Shown here piece by piece: positions 50,954-59,496 of a DNA stretch of 64,000 nucleotides (positions within the stretch are counted from its first letter, which is position 1; each line of letters begins with the position of its first letter). Position numbers and translations under genes: made by a program. The notes under the pieces are model-generated. The model was not told the DNA's origin. It worked only from the letters and a program-made list of their open reading frames with translations, and did not search any database. The stretch comes from Spirochaeta thermophila DSM 6578 (GTDB taxonomy: Bacteria > Spirochaetota > Spirochaetia > Winmispirales > Winmispiraceae). Location of the stretch: assembly GCF_000184345.1 (NCBI RefSeq), contig NC_017583.1, positions 434,001-498,000 of the forward strand, read 5' to 3'.

Positions 50954-52054
50954 TCAACGTTCCACTCGGGCGGAGCCACCTTTGACGATCTTCTCCACCT
51001 CGGCCTTGGACGCCATGGAGGTGTCGCCCGGCGTGGTCATGGCGAGCGCCCCGTGTGCCGCCCCGTAGTTCACACATGTCTGGGGATCGAGCCCCTCCAG
51101 GAAGCCGTAGATGAGTCCAGAGGCAAAGCTGTCCCCTCCTCCTACCCTGTCGAGGATTTCAAGGTCGTCCCAGCCTATGGAGTGGTAGAACTGTCCCTGA
51201 TAGTAGAGGAGGGCGCTCCAGCCGTTGATGGTGGCGGTCTTCACCTCCCGCAGGGTGGTGGCGATGGCCTTCAGGTTGGGGTACGTCTTCGCCACTTCCT
51301 GCACCATCTCTTTGTAGCTCTCGACATTGAGCCCCACCACTTCCTTACCGACCCCCTTCACTTCGAACCCGAGGGCCGCGATGAAGTCCTCCTCGTTTCC
51401 GATGAGCACGTCGAGGTGGGGCACGATCATCTTGTTGATCCTCTGGGCCTCCTTCTCTCCGCCACGGGACTTCCAGAGGGAGGGGCGGTAGTTGAGGTCG
51501 TAGCTCACCACCGTGCCCGCTTCCTTCGCTGCCTTCACCGCCTCCACGGTGAGTTCCGCAGTGGTCTCTGAGAGGGCGGCGAAGATGCCGCCTGTGTGGA
51601 ACCACCTCACTCCCTCCTCCTGGAAGAGTTTCTTCCAGTCCACATCTCCGGGCTTGAGGGCTGAAGCGGCACTGTGGGCCCTATCCGAGACTCCCTTCGC
51701 CCCTCTGATGCCGAACCCCCTCTCGGTAAAGTTGAGGGCCTGGCGGTGCTGTCTCCCGATCCCGTCATAGGGAAGCCAGATGCAGTGGGAGGAGTCCACC
51801 CCCCCCGCACCGATGAGGCTCTCGAGGAGATACCCCAGGTCGTTGTCGGGGATGGCGGTGACGACCGTGGTCTTGAGCCCGAAGCACCGGCGAAGGCCCC
51901 GCACCACGTTGTATTCCCCGCCACCTTCCCACACGGTGAAGGTGCGCGCGGTGCGGATACGACCCTCGCCCGGATCCAGCCTGAGCATGATCTCTCCCAG
52001 CGCCGCCGCATCCCACATGCACGATCCCTTCGGTTTCACGACGATCGGTTCCAT
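50954..52054 (-). CDS. kdgK: 2-keto-3-deoxygluconate kinase (PfkB family)
   Basis: Kinase of 366 residues that phosphorylates KDG to KDPG. PfkB features are EGGGEYNVVRGLRRCFGL near residue 40, VVSYDLNYRPSLWKS near 185 and the catalytic anion hole DRVGGGDSFASGLIYG near 310. I start at ATG 52054 with GGAGG six bases upstream. It overlaps the end of eda by one base, so the two genes are tightly linked. It takes KDG from both the KduI-KduD route and the isomerase route in this window. Confidence 0.9.
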   Translation of the reverse strand: MEPIVVKPKGSCMWDAAALGEIMLRLDPGEGRIRTARTFTVWEGGGEYNVVRGLRRCFGLKTTVVTAIPDNDLGYLLESLIGAGGVDSSHCIWLPYDGIGRQHRQALNFTERGFGIRGAKGVSDRAHSAASALKPGDVDWKKLFQEEGVRWFHTGGIFAALSETTAELTVEAVKAAKEAGTVVSYDLNYRPSLWKSRGGEKEAQRINKMIVPHLDVLIGNEEDFIAALGFEVKGVGKEVVGLNVESYKEMVQEVAKTYPNLKAIATTLREVKTATINGWSALLYYQGQFYHSIGWDDLEILDRVGGGDSFASGLIYGFLEGLDPQTCVNYGAAHGALAMTTPGDTSMASKAEVEKIVKGGSARVER

Positions 52055-52734
52055 CACTTTCCTCCTCGTTCACTCCGAATCTTTGCGATGAGGGCCTTCA
52101 CCCTCTTCACGTCCTCGGCGATGGCATCGAAGTCCCCGTTCTTCACCCGCTCCTTGGTGATGAGCTTGGAGCCTATACCCACCGCCACGACCCCTGCCTC
52201 GAACCACGCCCTGAGGGACTCCTCGGTGGTGTCCACCCCGCCGGTGGGCATGATCTCGGTCCAGGGGCAGGGACCGAGTACGGACTTCACGAAGCCCGGT
52301 CCTCCCACTTCCTTCCCCGGGAACACCTTGCAGATCTCGGCTCCGTACTTCTCGGCCTCGTGGATCTCCGTGGCACTCCCGCACCCGGGGATGTAGGGGA
52401 CCTTCCTGCTGTTGCACAGGAGGGCGATCTCCCTGTCGAAGACGGGGCCCACCACGAACTTGGCGCCTTCGGCGATGTATATCCCTGCAGTGTAGGGGTC
52501 GACCACCGAGCCCACCCCGAGGATGAGGTCGGGGTAGTGTTCCCGGCAGAAGGTCACCAGTTCTCTGAAGACGGCCACCGCGTTCTCACCGCGGTTGGTC
52601 ATCTCGATACACCGGGCCCCGCCCTTCGCACAGGCCTCCACGATCTTCTTCGCCACTTCAGGGTCGGGGTTGAAGAAGACGGGAATGAGCCCCTCTTCCA
52701 CCATGATACGATAGATCTCTCTTCTGGGAATCAT
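52054..52734 (-). CDS. eda: KDPG/KHG aldolase
   Basis: Class I aldolase of 226 residues that splits KDPG into pyruvate and glyceraldehyde-3-phosphate. The Schiff-base Lys is in EICKVFPGKEVGGPGF near residue 133. CIEMTNRGENAV carries the substrate-binding Arg, and EIMPTGGVDTTEE the phosphate loop. LILGVGSVVDPYTAG fits the catalytic Glu region only in part. Its ATG overlaps the stop codon of the isomerase gene (ATGA). It ends one base into kdgK, so substrate and product steps are encoded next to each other. Confidence 0.9.
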   Translation of the reverse strand: MIPRREIYRIMVEEGLIPVFFNPDPEVAKKIVEACAKGGARCIEMTNRGENAVAVFRELVTFCREHYPDLILGVGSVVDPYTAGIYIAEGAKFVVGPVFDREIALLCNSRKVPYIPGCGSATEIHEAEKYGAEICKVFPGKEVGGPGFVKSVLGPCPWTEIMPTGGVDTTEESLRAWFEAGVVAVGIGSKLITKERVKNGDFDAIAEDVKRVKALIAKIRSERGGK

Positions 52735-53606
52735 AGGGGTGTATCCTCCGTTCTGATGGTTTCGAACGTTTCCGTCAGAAACCTGTATGTGAGATCTATT
52801 ATATCAGATGGGATGTTTTCTGCCAATATGTGGATGTAGGGTTTTTGTGGAAGGATCATCCTGAAGAGGCGTCCGAAGTCCATCACCCCGTGGCCGGGAG
52901 GCGTGGCCCGCTTCTTGCCCCGTTCCACCACGAAGTCTTTCACATGTACGGCCACCACATCGTCCTTGAGGAGCTCGAATGCGGAGGAGACGATCGCTTC
53001 GTGGCGTTCCCAGTCCGCGGCGGGAACGATGTTCACCGGGTCGAAGAGCACCTTGAGGTGGTCGGACGAGATCATGTGGAGGAGGCGCTTCATTTTTTCC
53101 GCCGTGTCGATCGTGTGGACATCGGCCACGGGTTCGATCGCCACCAGTACACCGTATCTCTCGGCCGCCTCGACCAGCCTGCCCACGGTGGAGAGGAGAA
53201 GGGAGAAACTCTCCTCTCTTCGTGTCTCGGGGTGGAAAGAGCAATCGGCTGCTCTGGATCCTGTCTCGGTGGCCACGATGGAGCAGCCGAAGTCCCTCGC
53301 ATAACGGATGTGCTCGAGAAAATGCTGGATGTGTGTCTCCCTCACCCGGGGATCGGGGTGGATGGGATTGATGTAACAGCCCAACACTGCGATCTCGAGA
53401 TCGTACTCTTCGAAGGTGCGGCGGACGAAGCGGGCGAACCCGGGACTCAGGAGACCAGGCTCGGGGGGAAACCCCTCGAAGGCCTTGTGCAGGGCGAGGT
53501 GTACGCTGCGGTATCCCGCCCGTGAGGCGCGTGCCGCCAGTTCCCTGGGCGAGCCCCTCCCCACGTCGTGGAGCCGGATCCCCAGATTGAGTCGTTCCTG
53601 CCTCAT
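52731..53606 (-). CDS. Sugar phosphate isomerase/epimerase-like TIM-barrel protein
   Basis: 291 residues of the xylose-isomerase-like (AP endonuclease 2) fold. Probable metal ligands appear in VAIEPVADVHTID, VLFDPVNIVPAADW, AVHVKDFVV and HILAENIP. The exact reaction is not known to me. The gene overlaps uxaE before it and eda after it by four bases each, so its product almost certainly works in the same galacturonate pathway. It could provide an isomerase, epimerase or dehydratase step between uxaE and kdgK that is otherwise missing here. Confidence 0.75.
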   Translation of the reverse strand: MRQERLNLGIRLHDVGRGSPRELAARASRAGYRSVHLALHKAFEGFPPEPGLLSPGFARFVRRTFEEYDLEIAVLGCYINPIHPDPRVRETHIQHFLEHIRYARDFGCSIVATETGSRAADCSFHPETRREESFSLLLSTVGRLVEAAERYGVLVAIEPVADVHTIDTAEKMKRLLHMISSDHLKVLFDPVNIVPAADWERHEAIVSSAFELLKDDVVAVHVKDFVVERGKKRATPPGHGVMDFGRLFRMILPQKPYIHILAENIPSDIIDLTYRFLTETFETIRTEDTPL

Positions 53607-54883
53607 GCGGCCCCTCCCGGGAAGAGCGGGATGATGTGCCGTTCGAGGAGGTTCCGGGTGACCCTCGCGGCTATCACCTCCCGGTGTGCCTCGAGGGCCT
53701 CGTGGAATCGCTCGCCCATCTGGGCGGCCACCTTGTACCCCACATGGATGAGCTGCCTGAAATCGCGGTTGTAGGAGGGGTTCGAGGGATCGTGTTCGAG
53801 CGCCTCCACGAACCTGCCGGACGACCAGTCCTCGATCTCACCGGGGGAGGGGAGCCTGTCCGGATTGATGTCGATCACCGCGGCGTACGGGGCGCACAGT
53901 TCCTCGATCATGGAATAGCAGGTGAGGGCGATCTCCTTTGCGAGCGCGAGGGCCTCTCCTCCCGACTCTGCGAGTCCCGTCACCTCTTCGAGCCAGGTGG
54001 TGCCTGCGGTCTTGAGGTGGACTCCCTCCTGTGGATGACGTGAGAGGATGTCCTTGATGAGAGGGTAGAGGGAGAATTTGTCGCTTCCGGAGTGCACACT
54101 GAGCTTGAGCCCCTCGGGGAGCCGGAACGCTTCCCGGGCGTATCTCACCACGCAGAGGTCGTCTTCGAACTCGCGCGCGAAGACCTCCGGATCGCCCACG
54201 TAGTCCACCCCCTTGTAGAATGAGCCCGAAAACTTGGGGGCTATGGTACGGGCCGGGATCCCGGCCTTCCGTATCATGGCCAGGATGAGCAGGAGTTCGG
54301 GTGGGCGCTGGGGATCGGCCGTCTCGTCCATGGAGACTTCCACCACGAAGGGGCGGGAGGTCCCCTTCTCGATCCTCTGGTGGATCCGGGCCGCCTCGCG
54401 AACCGCGGGCCAGTAGGCGCGGATGGTTTCACGTGCCGTCTCTTCCGAGATCGTAAGCGGGTTGGAGAGCCCCGGGATGGCGAGCTCGCGGTTGAGCAGG
54501 TCGTCGAGTGATGAGAGCAGGTCTTCCTCCTCCTGAGGGCTGATCTCCTCCTGACCTATGGCCTCGGCCACGTCTATGGTGAAGAAGTCCGATGAATCCA
54601 GGAAGAGCTCCACGGTCTTCGTGGTGATGTGGTCCGCATCCACGAAGTATGGTCCCTCCCATTCCAGGGCGGAGACGGCTTTGTCCGCCATTCTCCTGAC
54701 GTCCTCGGGACGGGAGCCTATGATGGTGTGCTCACGATACGACTTGTTCCACACGATACCCAATGCCATGCCGAGACGCTCAGCCTCGATGACCGCACGA
54801 AGCTGGGCTTCGGCCTCGTGGCCGAAGCGGTCTCCCGTACCGATCGAATATCGGGGAAGAGAAAGGGAACCGGGGGTAGTCAT
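53603..54883 (-). CDS. uxaE: Tagaturonate/fructuronate epimerase
   Basis: 426 residues matching the UxaE family first found in Thermotoga maritima, which converts D-tagaturonate to D-fructuronate. Recognisable parts are YSIGTGDRFGHEAEAQLRA at the start, GIVWNKSYREHTIIGSRPED, PYFVDADHITTKTVELF, APKFSGSFYKGVDYVG and LSVHSGSDKFSLYP. GAGGAGG lies before the ATG. It is the first gene of the uxaE - isomerase - eda - kdgK operon. Together with GH28 it shows that galacturonate is used by the isomerase route; uronate isomerase, reductase and mannonate dehydratase genes are not in the window. Confidence 0.88.
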   Translation of the reverse strand: MTTPGSLSLPRYSIGTGDRFGHEAEAQLRAVIEAERLGMALGIVWNKSYREHTIIGSRPEDVRRMADKAVSALEWEGPYFVDADHITTKTVELFLDSSDFFTIDVAEAIGQEEISPQEEEDLLSSLDDLLNRELAIPGLSNPLTISEETARETIRAYWPAVREAARIHQRIEKGTSRPFVVEVSMDETADPQRPPELLLILAMIRKAGIPARTIAPKFSGSFYKGVDYVGDPEVFAREFEDDLCVVRYAREAFRLPEGLKLSVHSGSDKFSLYPLIKDILSRHPQEGVHLKTAGTTWLEEVTGLAESGGEALALAKEIALTCYSMIEELCAPYAAVIDINPDRLPSPGEIEDWSSGRFVEALEHDPSNPSYNRDFRQLIHVGYKVAAQMGERFHEALEAHREVIAARVTRNLLERHIIPLFPGGAA

Positions 54884-54912
54884 AGTGCCTCCTCATAAGG
54901 TGTCTACCCCCT

Positions 54913-54961
54913 AGTTTATGTAAAAAACTCCTTGAGCGCAATACGAAGAAAATTCTTTTCT
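54913..54961 (-). promoter_or_regulatory. Promoter and palindrome upstream of uxaE
   Basis: On the minus strand TTGCGC (54936-54941), 17 bases and TAAACT (54913-54918) form a promoter about 30 bases before the start. Directly upstream lies the perfect palindrome AGAAAA-ttc-TTTTCT (54947-54961, plus-strand reading), a candidate operator or activator site. Confidence 0.55.
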
Positions 54962-55010
54962 ATATAAAGAGATCGTTGCTTGAAATAGAGGGTTCGTAGA
55001 GTTCGGGTGG

Positions 55011-56219
55011 TTACATCCCCTCCGATCCCATCCGCTCGAGGAGCGCCTGTACCTTTTCTCCGTACTTGTCGGGAGCGAGGGTCTGCGCTTTCACGAGGTA
55101 GGTCCGCGCTTCCTCCATCCGGTCGGCCGCGAACGCGTTGAGGCCGAGGGCATAGGTGGTGGCGGCCTCCTCCGCTCCCCGTTCGAGGGCCGTGGTGTAG
55201 TAGTATTCGGCGAGCGAGTGGGTACCACGGGTGTAGGCGATGAGGCCGAGGTAGTAGTAGGGCGCATAGTGGTCGGGATCCAGCTTCGAGGCCCGCGTGA
55301 AGGCCTCTTCGGCCTTCTGGAGGTCGCCCGACCGGTAGGCCTCGATCCCCTCCTCGAGGAGGACCCTGAACGACTTCTTCCCCTCGAGGTAGCCGAGGAG
55401 ACGGTCCTTCATCTGATCGATGTCGTACCAGGAGAAGACCCGTGCATCGAGGGTCTCGAGATTCTCCTCGTAGGTGGCCGAGGGGGAGAGAAGGCGGATC
55501 GTGTCCCAGAGGATGCGGTTGTACTCCTTGTCCCATTCGTAGACCAGGAACGACACGAAGCCCCAGGCCTGCGGGTAGTAGAGCTCGAGGTTCCGGGAGG
55601 CGGCCTCGAGGTCCATGTGGAGGAACTCTGAGAGGGGGATGAGCCCTCCCGTCTGGGAGGCGAGCGTCCTCAGGGGGTCGAGCCAGGTGAGGTTCTCCCG
55701 GTAGATCATGGAGGACGTCTCGGGATCGTACTCGCAGGCCTCGAAGAACACGGCCATTCCCTCCTGAAGCCAGAGGGGTGGGTTGTTCACAAAGGCCCTG
55801 AGGAACTGGATGGATCCCTGATGAAGGAGCTGACGGTTCAGTTCGGTCTCGTCCTCGAGGAGGTATCCCACCAGTTCCCGTTTTGCCGGGCTCTGGTAGT
55901 GGAGGTAGATGAAGCTCTCTCGGGTGATGCCGGTCTTCTTCTGGAGATAGGCGTCGTAGTCCGCCTTGGAGGAGAAGATCCTCACGCTGAGGGGGGCGGG
56001 AAGGGCCTCGGGATCGAACCGGTAGTAGCGGTTGAACAGGTGGAAGGCGGCTTCCATCCTCGAGGCGAGGGACTGCGCGAGCTCCTCGGAGGTGTCGCTC
56101 CGTACGAGGTAGTGATCGCTCGAGTACTCGGTGAGCGCCTCGGTGCGGACAGTTTCTTGGGCGTTGATCAGCGTCACCGTCCCTGTCGCGAGCATGAAGA
56201 GGACCGCATAGCGCTTCAT
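55011..56219 (-). CDS. Exported TPR protein with degenerate peptidase_MA-like domain
   Basis: 402 residues with a signal peptide (MKRYAVLFMLATGTVTLINA). Residues 60-270 resemble peptidase_MA-type metalloprotease domains found beside TPR repeats (WLQEGMAVFFEACEYDP). The expected zinc motif HExxH is changed to HQGSIQ in LLHQGSIQFLRAF, so catalysis is doubtful. The C-terminal 130 residues hold at least three TPR units (GDLQKAEEAFTRASKLDPDH, SLAEYYYTTALERG, DRMEEARTYLVKAQTLAPDK). I start at ATG 56219, after GGGGAGG. A structural or binding role in the periplasm is likely. Confidence 0.72.
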   Translation of the reverse strand: MKRYAVLFMLATGTVTLINAQETVRTEALTEYSSDHYLVRSDTSEELAQSLASRMEAAFHLFNRYYRFDPEALPAPLSVRIFSSKADYDAYLQKKTGITRESFIYLHYQSPAKRELVGYLLEDETELNRQLLHQGSIQFLRAFVNNPPLWLQEGMAVFFEACEYDPETSSMIYRENLTWLDPLRTLASQTGGLIPLSEFLHMDLEAASRNLELYYPQAWGFVSFLVYEWDKEYNRILWDTIRLLSPSATYEENLETLDARVFSWYDIDQMKDRLLGYLEGKKSFRVLLEEGIEAYRSGDLQKAEEAFTRASKLDPDHYAPYYYLGLIAYTRGTHSLAEYYYTTALERGAEEAATTYALGLNAFAADRMEEARTYLVKAQTLAPDKYGEKVQALLERMGSEGM

Positions 56220-56274
56220 CGTGACCTCCCCTTTCATAGTAAGCCCTCCTCGAGCGGGTGTCAAATCGTTTTTC

Positions 56275-57147
56275 CTATCCCTCGACGGGTTTCGTTATCT
56301 TATCGACAACCATGTGCAATTCTTCCACTATTATACCGGTATACCGCTCGAGATTGGTGATGATGTAGCGGTGGAGCTCGTGGAGCGGGGAGGCCAGTTC
56401 TTTGCCGAAGGGCACGGAGAGGAAGATGGTGATGTGGTAGGCCCCCCCCTCGGTGGTGATCTGAGCCCTGAGGAGCCGGAGGTCGGGATCGTACTCCGAG
56501 AGACAGTGGAGGATGAGCTCGGTGAGGGCACTCTCGGAGATGGTGACCGTGCCTTTCTGCGCAAAAGTGGGCCTCACCACCGCCTTTTCCACCACCTGCT
56601 CTTTCTTGAAGAATCCGAAACCACGCTTGATGAAGAGCCTCAGGGAATCCGCGAGGATCTGGGGATATGTCCGCTTCACCTCCAGGGATGGTACGGGGAT
56701 CACGTGCTTGCCCTGAGTCCTCCGGTAGTGCCGCGCGATCTCTATCTCCTCGGGGGTGGCCACCTCCTCGATGGTGATGTACTTGTGGACAGGGGGGAGG
56801 TCGAGGGTGCGTGCGATCTTGTCGGCCATCTTCTTCGAGGTGGCGAGGATGAGGATCTTGTTGAACTCCTCTTTCCTGAGGGCCTGGATGACGGCCCTCC
56901 TGTGCGATTCCTTCTGGAAAAGGGCCACCTTGACCGCACCCAGGTATGTCGCCTCCTTCTTGGCGGACTCACCTGCGAGGATCTTCTCCCCCTTGATGAG
57001 GAGCCCGTCGTCCACGATGAGGGGAATGCCGTACTTGTCAGCCACGAGACGGGCCCTGAAGCTCTTTCCCGTGCCGCTCTTGCCGATGAGGGCGTAGACT
57101 TTCACGCCCTTGAAGATCCATCCGAGATTGCGGAAGAGTGACCTCAT
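56275..57147 (-). CDS. P-loop ATPase with Asp23-like C-terminal domain
   Basis: 290 residues. A Walker A motif GKSGTGKSFRARLVADKYG lies near residue 23; KILILATSKKMADKIARTL follows in the ATPase part. Residues 190-285 (TVTISESALTELILHCL, GGAYHITIFLSVPFGKEL, YIITNLERYTGIIVEELHMVV) have the pattern of the Asp23/Gls24 family (DUF322). I do not know a characterised protein of this arrangement. No good ribosome site was seen before the ATG. Function unknown; it may be a nucleotide-dependent regulator of envelope or stress functions. Confidence 0.7.
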   Translation of the reverse strand: MRSLFRNLGWIFKGVKVYALIGKSGTGKSFRARLVADKYGIPLIVDDGLLIKGEKILAGESAKKEATYLGAVKVALFQKESHRRAVIQALRKEEFNKILILATSKKMADKIARTLDLPPVHKYITIEEVATPEEIEIARHYRRTQGKHVIPVPSLEVKRTYPQILADSLRLFIKRGFGFFKKEQVVEKAVVRPTFAQKGTVTISESALTELILHCLSEYDPDLRLLRAQITTEGGAYHITIFLSVPFGKELASPLHELHRYIITNLERYTGIIVEELHMVVDKITKPVEG

Positions 57148-57199
57148 GGTGGGATTCTACCCGAGGGATGGTGGGGGGGCAATACTGTCGTCACCCACC

Positions 57200-58102
57200 T
57201 CAGGGGAGGGCATCCTCCCATCCGGGGAGGATGCGGGAGAGGATGGTCTCGCTCTCGTCCGGGAGGGGGGCCTGTACCCCATCCGCAGGGAAGAGGGGGG
57301 AGGGAGAGAGGGGTCTGAGCCTCCAGGCATGGAGTACGGGACGGATGCGCCGGGTGCTTCCATAGGCGGTGTCGCCCAGAAGGGGGTGCCCGCGGAGGGC
57401 CGCCTGGACGCGTATTTGATGCATCCGGCCGGTGTGGATGGTGCAGAGGACGAGGGTGGCCGTGGGGGCAGCGAGGAGGGGGCGCACGTCGGTGAGTGCA
57501 GGCCTCCCGTGGGGTGAAGGTCTGCTCCGCCGTCCCTCCCGGGTGAGGAGATCCTCCCATCTGGCGGGTTCGGCAAGGGTTCCCTCCAGAAGGGCGAGGT
57601 AGGTCTTCTCGATCCGGCCTTCCCTGAGGGCCTGGGTGAACCATCGCGCGCCGTGGATGCTCCGGGAGAAGACGAGGATCCCCGAGGTGAGCCTGTCGAG
57701 CCTGTGGAGGGGGGAGGGGGTGAAGGCGAGCGAGGGGGGGATGCGGTCTTTCAGGTAGGACCGTACCTGATCGGTGAGGGACCCGGGACCGTGGACCACG
57801 GCGCCGGGTGGTTTGTTGAGGATGAGGAGGTGATCGGTTTCCAGGAGGATGGGGAGAGAGGAGGCTTTTCCCTTCTGTTGTGGCTTCCGCTCGGGGAGGA
57901 GGGAACGGTCGATGTGAATGCGAGCTCCTCTCGAGACCCGTGTGGAAGGGGGGACGCGTTTCCCCTCGAGGAGTATCTCCCCGGTTCGGAGGGCCCTGAA
58001 GACCCGCGAGAGGGGGAGGTGGGAGAGGAGGGTTCGGACGATGCGATCGAGGCGCTTCCCGTGGTCATCCGGTCCTGACTCGAAGACCTGGTAGTCTCCC
58101 AT
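57200..58102 (-). CDS. RluA-family pseudouridine synthase
   Basis: 300 residues. An N-terminal S4-like RNA-binding region (GKRLDRIVRTLLSHLPLSRVFR) precedes the catalytic domain with the invariant HRLDRLTSGILVFSRS, where the Asp is the nucleophile, and the later TGRMHQIRVQAALRGHPLLGD. It modifies uridines in rRNA or tRNA; the target position is not readable. I start at ATG 58102, without a Shine-Dalgarno site, because a promoter lies just upstream. A TTG at 58138 is possible but falls in the -35 box. An IS256 copy lies 50 bases upstream. Confidence 0.88.
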   Translation of the reverse strand: MGDYQVFESGPDDHGKRLDRIVRTLLSHLPLSRVFRALRTGEILLEGKRVPPSTRVSRGARIHIDRSLLPERKPQQKGKASSLPILLETDHLLILNKPPGAVVHGPGSLTDQVRSYLKDRIPPSLAFTPSPLHRLDRLTSGILVFSRSIHGARWFTQALREGRIEKTYLALLEGTLAEPARWEDLLTREGRRSRPSPHGRPALTDVRPLLAAPTATLVLCTIHTGRMHQIRVQAALRGHPLLGDTAYGSTRRIRPVLHAWRLRPLSPSPLFPADGVQAPLPDESETILSRILPGWEDALP

Positions 58103-58110
58103 GTCCCATG

Positions 58111-58138
58111 GGTATACGGTGGCCCACCTGCGTGTCAA
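58111..58138 (-). promoter_or_regulatory. Promoter of the pseudouridine synthase gene (near-leaderless)
   Basis: Minus strand: TTGACA (58133-58138), 16 bases, TATACC (58111-58116). The expected transcript start falls within about two bases of the ATG at 58102, so the mRNA would have almost no leader. This agrees with the missing ribosome site. Confidence 0.5.
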
Positions 58139-58152
58139 GGAGAGGGGACCTG

Positions 58153-59495
58153 GGGATTGTCAAGGAGGAGTGTTGAAATTGAGCTGGAGCTGATAAGGGG
58201 TGCGTCTCCCCACCTCTTGTATCACCTGCATGCCCACCACGTAGAGGCCTACCACCTCATCTGCATGGGCATGGCTCATATACCCAGGATACCTCCGTAG
58301 AAAGCTTCTCATGTGCCGAAACATGTTCTCCGCAAGGTTGCTCGTCCTCACCTTCTCCTTCCACTCATAGGGTAACTCCAGATAGGAGAAAAGCCGGTCC
58401 TTCCGCCACAGGAGGGAGGCCGTCATCCGGGGAGCCTTCGCCGCCCACTTCTTCACGAATGCCTCCAACGCACGTGCTGCGTCCTCCTTCCCTCCTGCCT
58501 CAAAGAGCTTCCAGTACTCCGCTCGAAAAGCTCGCCTCTCCTTCTGGAGGTCTGCGTTCTTCCCCTTCCGTTCCCCCATGTCCTGCAGGAGCTTCTGCTC
58601 AAGCGTACCCTGCAGGTGCCAGAGGCATACCTGCTTCTTCGCCTCAGGATACACCGTCTCCACGGCCTGCCGGATCCCCTCAGCCTCATCGGCCACCACC
58701 AGCTCCACCTCATGAAGCCCTCGCTCATAGAGCCTGGTAAGGAGTCGCTCGTAGCTCGCCTGGTCCTCCTGCTCCGCAACGACCCAGTCGAGGAGCTCAT
58801 GAGATCCGTCCTCCTTCACCCCCACGGCACTCAGGACAACCAGCTTCTTCTGACCCCTCCCACGCCTCTTTGCCCACACTCCATCCAGCACGAGCGCCTT
58901 CACCCCACCAAGCGGCCGCCTCCGCCACTGCTCCTTCTCCTCACGAAGACCTCTGATGAGCCGCAGGAGTGTCTGCGGATGAGCCTCTCCTATCCCCAGC
59001 TCCCGTAACAGGATGGCCCACGTCCGCGCGCTCATCCCTCCCACATACCCAAGAATGAGCTGCTCGGCGAGGGCCACGAGCCTCTGCTCGTAGGCGACCA
59101 GCTTCACCTCCTTCCCCCCGCCGGTGCGGATGCGGGGCACGCGTACATCCTCGATCGGCCCCCAGGGGGTCTGCACGGTCTTCCATTTCCTGTAGCCGTA
59201 CCGGTAGTACTGCCCTTTCTCAGGCTCCCCTCGTGCATATCGTGGTCGTCCTACTGCCTCCTCTCTCAGCGTCTCAAGGAGGTGTTCCAGGTACGTCTTG
59301 TAGGTGTGGCGCACCTCCTCCCGGAGTTGGGCCTCTACTTGCTTCATCAGAGCAGAGAGGGTATACTGTGTTTCAGTCAATGCGCGTGTCTTGCCGCGCT
59401 TCATGGGGTATCTCCTCCTTAGGTGTGATGTTGGTGGGTGGGAGATACCCCTTATCTTTTTTCCCCGCCTTTTTCAACACTCGATGTTACAGTCC
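58153..59495 (-). mobile_element. IS256-type insertion sequence, copy 2
   Basis: About 1,343 bp, nearly identical to copy 1 but in the opposite direction. The end next to the transposase start is the same as in copy 1 (GGACTGTAACATCGAG read inward from 59495). The other end differs in its last five bases (GGGAT instead of GGCAC before TGTCAAGG). The outer flanks AGGGGACCT and CGAGTTTGC do not match, so no target duplication is left. The flanking genes are unrelated, which points to a deletion or recombination between two IS copies. Confidence 0.85.
58160..59404 (-). CDS. IS256-family transposase, copy 2
   Basis: 414 residues, nearly the same as copy 1 and with the same catalytic motifs (LDGVWAKRRGRG, VVADEAEGIRQAVE, SNLAENMFRHM). 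The differences are clustered near the start (RGKTRALTETQYTLSALMKQ against RGNTRTLIETQYTLSDLMKQ) with a few later ones (RRPLGG against RRSLRG). The gene looks intact and could supply transposase to both copies. Confidence 0.92.
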   Translation of the reverse strand: MKRGKTRALTETQYTLSALMKQVEAQLREEVRHTYKTYLEHLLETLREEAVGRPRYARGEPEKGQYYRYGYRKWKTVQTPWGPIEDVRVPRIRTGGGKEVKLVAYEQRLVALAEQLILGYVGGMSARTWAILLRELGIGEAHPQTLLRLIRGLREEKEQWRRRPLGGVKALVLDGVWAKRRGRGQKKLVVLSAVGVKEDGSHELLDWVVAEQEDQASYERLLTRLYERGLHEVELVVADEAEGIRQAVETVYPEAKKQVCLWHLQGTLEQKLLQDMGERKGKNADLQKERRAFRAEYWKLFEAGGKEDAARALEAFVKKWAAKAPRMTASLLWRKDRLFSYLELPYEWKEKVRTSNLAENMFRHMRSFLRRYPGYMSHAHADEVVGLYVVGMQVIQEVGRRTPYQLQLNFNTPP

Positions 59496-59496
59496 C

